From Blastomonas natatoria (GTDB taxonomy: Bacteria; Pseudomonadota; Alphaproteobacteria; Sphingomonadales; Sphingomonadaceae), in contig NZ_QJJM01000018.1 in NCBI RefSeq assembly GCF_003201955.1, positions 1-64,000 of the forward strand: a DNA stretch of 64,000 bases, given 5' to 3'. The notes under the pieces were generated by a model. It was given only the letters and a program-made list of their open reading frames with translations, was not told the origin of the DNA and did no database searches. Position 1 is the first letter of the stretch, and each line of letters begins with the position of its first letter. The translations under genes and the position numbers were made by a program. Shown in pieces: positions 61,493 to 64,000 of this stretch.

Positions 61493-62628
61493 GCCAATGG
61501 CCCTCGGTGCCTTTGGGCGAGTTGCTCTCTCCCAACGCAGACCGGATCCAGTTGGACCCGGATCAAACTTACGCGCAAGTGACCGCCCGGTTGTGGGGGA
61601 AGGGGCTTGCGCTTCGTGGGCGCGTCAAAGGATCTGAAATCGCGGCTGCTCAGCAGAACCGCGTTTCGACCAATCAGTTCGTCATTTCGAAGATCGACGC
61701 CCGCCATGGTGCATTCGGGATCGTTCCGCCCGAATTGAATGGTGCAGTCGTGTCGAGCGATTTTCCTGCCTTCAATGTCGATTCATCAAAAGCATTGCCT
61801 GAATATGTCGCATGGGTAGCGCGGACTGCATGGTTCATCGCGATCTGCAAAAGTGCCAGTGAAGGAAGCACCAATCGTGTCCGCCTCAAGGAAAGCCGGT
61901 TTCTCGGACAGTCCATTCCCTTGCCGAACATCACGGAACAACAAGCTATTGTTAGAAAATTGGGCCAAGCGGCAAGCGCGCTAGCCACGCGCGGGAATGC
62001 GGCAACGGAGGTAACAGCTGAGATTGAAGCAACCCTGCGAGCCGCGTTCGCGCGGATCATTGCCGATGCGCCGCGCTTGGCGATGGGCGACATTGCCCCG
62101 CTGGTGCGCCGTCCAGTGTCGATCGACCCGGATGCCTCATATCCTGAACTCGGCGTCCGCTCCTTTGGCAAGGGGCTTTTCGAGAAGCCTGACCTCATCG
62201 GCGCTGAACTGACTTGGCAGTCGCTTTACCGTATCGAGGAGGGCGACCTCGTGTTCAGCAACATCAAGGCATGGGAAGGCGCATTTGCTGTCGCCGAGCG
62301 CGAACATCACTGCAAGCATGGTTCACACCGGTATCTGACCTGCGTCCCCGATGCCATTCGGGCCACTGCGCCATTCCTCTGGTACTATCTTCAGTCGGAA
62401 GAGGGTCTTTATCAGGTCAGCAAAGCATCGGCGGGAAGCGCAGACCGCAACCGCACCCTTGCCACCAAACGCCTACAAGCGATCAAGGTGCCGGTCCCCT
62501 CGCTGGGCGCCCAGCTCTGGTTCGACAGCCTCCAGGCCAAGGCTCGCGCCGCCAATGTCGCCCAAGCCGAGGCAACTGCTCACCTCCATCAGCTGCTCCC
62601 GGCGATGCTCGGCGAGGTATTCGGGTAA
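61489..62628 (+). CDS. hsdS: Type I specificity subunit S (HsdS)
   Basis: 379 residues, start overlapping the hsdM stop by four bases. Two target recognition domains are present (about 1-150 and 185-350), each closed by a conserved helix: EQQAIVRKLGQAASALATRG and LGAQLWFDSLQAKARAANVAQAE. The internal likeness (PSVPLGELL / RLAMGDIAPLV; YAQVTARLWGKGLALRG / YPELGVRSFGKGLFEKP) shows the usual duplicated layout. It sets the DNA sequence recognised, which cannot be read from the protein. Its 3' end overlaps the convergent JAB gene by 40 bases. Confidence 0.88.
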   Translation: MSQWPSVPLGELLSPNADRIQLDPDQTYAQVTARLWGKGLALRGRVKGSEIAAAQQNRVSTNQFVISKIDARHGAFGIVPPELNGAVVSSDFPAFNVDSSKALPEYVAWVARTAWFIAICKSASEGSTNRVRLKESRFLGQSIPLPNITEQQAIVRKLGQAASALATRGNAATEVTAEIEATLRAAFARIIADAPRLAMGDIAPLVRRPVSIDPDASYPELGVRSFGKGLFEKPDLIGAELTWQSLYRIEEGDLVFSNIKAWEGAFAVAEREHHCKHGSHRYLTCVPDAIRATAPFLWYYLQSEEGLYQVSKASAGSADRNRTLATKRLQAIKVPVPSLGAQLWFDSLQAKARAANVAQAEATAHLHQLLPAMLGEVFG

Positions 62629-63140
62629 CTTCCTCCGTGCCGATGCAATCTGGACCGGCTTTGCAGACACATTTGTCGCCACCAGCCAGTTCCGCAATGA
62701 AGAGCGATGTAAAGGCCTTGAGGCGGCGACTGCGTTCCGATGATGAGCATGAGCAGCCCAGTTGTTTGATAATCGGACGTCTGAATCATCTCGGCCATGC
62801 TGCCCAAATCTTCCCCAGAAGGCGTCGGAATTGCCTCCGGGTGCGTATGCCAGTCTCCGACGTAGTGTAGCCCTTTCGCGAAGCGGTCCGTGATTTCGGC
62901 CTGCTCCGCAGTCCGACTAGAGCGAAAGCCAAAGCGCGAGCGCATGTCCGAGCGCCGCGGGCCAGTGGCCTCGACAATCGTCCAGCGTCCGCCATCGATG
63001 ATAGCGAAGAGCTGTCCGCCGGCTTCCCTGTGCCACAAGCGCGTCTGCCGATACCTGGCAAAGTGCTGCAGGACACCAGATGATAAAAAGACCTCGACCC
63101 TTTCACCACAAGTCGGCAGTTCCTCTAGGGCGAAGAGCAT
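62589..63140 (-). CDS. JAB/JAMM-family metalloprotease (Cap3/BilD-like)
   Basis: 183 residues from the ATG at 63140, inside the end of the E1-like gene (overlap 16 bases). The zinc protease motif is complete: Glu in REAGGQLF (about 42), and HTHPEAIPTPSGED (about 97-110), i.e. H-x-H-x7-S-x2-D. JAB proteases cut isopeptide or peptide bonds at the C-terminus of ubiquitin-like modifiers or of targets. In type II CBASS (Cap3) and Bil operons (BilD) such a gene follows an E1 gene, as here. The C-terminal 30 residues overlap hsdS and may be a poorly conserved tail. Confidence 0.85.
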   Translation of the reverse strand: MLFALEELPTCGERVEVFLSSGVLQHFARYRQTRLWHREAGGQLFAIIDGGRWTIVEATGPRRSDMRSRFGFRSSRTAEQAEITDRFAKGLHYVGDWHTHPEAIPTPSGEDLGSMAEMIQTSDYQTTGLLMLIIGTQSPPQGLYIALHCGTGWWRQMCLQSRSRLHRHGGSYPNTSPSIAGSS

Positions 63141-64000
63141 GAACAATCTACCTTTTGCGGCCAAGGTGCGGCCATCATACGCCCACCACACTCTACGTCA
63201 CCATATACCGACTCCCAGGCAGCATTGATTCGGCCGCCCAATCCTCCAATGGTCGATCGAGGTGCCAGCCAGCTGCGGCGTACCGGCGCCGAAGCTCGGC
63301 CGAGCAGGAGGTCGATAGCAAGACTGGCGACCAACGCCTGAGACGGAGCAAGCTCCACTGCGCCATAGACGCTGGTAGCACCGCCGCAAACGTTCGGCCC
63401 TTTGCTCGTCCATTTAGTTGCGGGCACTGTCGCGCCTCCGGTCGTATCAAAGCCGCAGCGGAAACACGACCCTGCCTTGCCGATTGCTAAGGCATGCGCG
63501 GCTCCGGCATGCTCCTCTAGCCAACCATAAAGAATGGGTGCTGTTATCGCGCCACCGGGAGCACGCTGTAGATCATTGAGTGCCGCTTCTGAGTTCCAGT
63601 CGCCGATAAGCGACAAGATGAGATCCGCTTCAGTAAGAACACCTGGGTCTCGCCGTGCCAGCGATTGCCAGCTGTCTACCGTGGCTAGGATTTCGCGGAC
63701 ATGCGGGTACATTAAGGTAAAGCGATTGGCGAGTTCCGTGGCCTTTGCCTTGCCCACACTGTCACCACCGAGCTCGTGCCGCGCAATGTTTTCCCACCCG
63801 AGGTTCTCAGGGTCAACCAAGACCATGCGTCTGATGCCAGATTGCAGCAGGATCTTGGCGACACCTGCCCCAAGCGACCCGCAACCGAAGATGACTACCC
63901 GCTTTGCAGCTAAGCCTTCGCCGAGGCCGCCTTCAAGGCGGCTGATGTAAGCGTCGACAAGGGTCGGAGAAGCGCGCTTGACGCCGCGATCGAGGACCTG
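63125..64000 (-). CDS. E1/ThiF-like adenylating enzyme, partial (Cap2/BilC-like)
   Basis: The gene enters from beyond the right end of the window; 291 residues to the stop are visible. The Rossmann nucleotide loop reads VVIFGCGSLGAGVAKILL (Gly-x-Gly-x-x-Gly), followed by MVLVDPENLGWENIARHELG (Asp and Arg that hold ATP and Mg) and a DLILSLIGDW crossover. A possible catalytic cysteine lies in GPNVCGGA, and a CFRC pair earlier. It adenylates the C-terminus of a partner. An N-terminal E2 domain, the mark of CBASS Cap2, would be upstream and outside the window. Followed with overlap by a JAB protease, it fits type II CBASS or a Bil-type operon; which one is open. Confidence 0.8.
   Translation of the reverse strand, partial: QVLDRGVKRASPTLVDAYISRLEGGLGEGLAAKRVVIFGCGSLGAGVAKILLQSGIRRMVLVDPENLGWENIARHELGGDSVGKAKATELANRFTLMYPHVREILATVDSWQSLARRDPGVLTEADLILSLIGDWNSEAALNDLQRAPGGAITAPILYGWLEEHAGAAHALAIGKAGSCFRCGFDTTGGATVPATKWTSKGPNVCGGATSVYGAVELAPSQALVASLAIDLLLGRASAPVRRSWLAPRSTIGGLGGRINAAWESVYGDVECGGRMMAAPWPQKVDCSCSSP

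Overview
The window looks like accessory DNA of an alphaproteobacterium, most likely of the order Sphingomonadales. The pointers are high GC, several large TonB-dependent receptors, a MOBF (TrwC/TraI-type) relaxase with a TraD coupling protein, and small His/Met/Cys-rich envelope proteins beside metal genes. The host is inferred from gene content, not from a marker gene. The stretch reads as a mobile metal-resistance island with a mobilisation module and a defence island at its right end.

Layout. (1) 0-10.5 kb: a Tn3-family transposase abuts a TonB receptor that has lost its 5' part. A small unknown gene, a FecA-like receptor with nested palindromes in its promoter region, a decayed IS701-like transposase and a third, intact TonB receptor follow. 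(2) 10.9-27.4 kb: metal export. This holds a DUF3703 protein, a P1B-4-type ATPase with a short CDF transporter, a CzcCBA-type RND system and a CusCBAF-type Cu/Ag RND system with small periplasmic partners. (3) 28.3-32 kb: an overlapping operon for an apparent transmembrane electron conduit: a flavin/2Fe-2S reductase with a periplasmic head, a small b-type-like membrane protein and a seven-haem c-type cytochrome, led by a Met/His-rich lipoprotein. (4) 32-46.5 kb: copper handling and its regulators. These are a CueR-like MerR regulator, a Csp-type copper storage protein, a YHS-CopA ATPase, DUF411 plus a methyltransferase, a CnrY-CnrX-CnrH-like ECF sigma circuit, copABCD with an NTF2-like protein, and a second MerR beside a glutaredoxin-MauE fusion. 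(5) 46.8-49.8 kb: a Xre-RES toxin-antitoxin pair and small genes. (6) 49.8-56.2 kb: mobilisation genes (ribbon-helix-helix protein, TraD, internally deleted relaxase) and a frameshifted ssb. (7) 57.5-64 kb: HsdR-HsdM-HsdS, then a convergent JAB protease and E1-like enzyme that runs off the window and resembles the 3' half of a type II CBASS or ubiquitin-like conjugation operon.

The clearest regulatory result is a small regulon. The element TTGAGGGR-N14-GCGTAT occurs upstream of the sigma-factor operon, divergently upstream of the methyltransferase-DUF411 operon (GTGAGGGA variant), and directly in front of copABCD, always with 14 bases between the boxes. The CnrX-like sensor keeps all five metal ligands of CnrX with a constant numbering offset, so a Co/Ni-type sensor appears to drive copper-resistance genes here. 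Two further promoters have MerR-type geometry.

Several genes of the mobilisation part are damaged: two frameshifts at homopolymers and one internal deletion in the relaxase. The element may therefore no longer transfer itself. The homopolymer frameshifts could also be sequencing errors.
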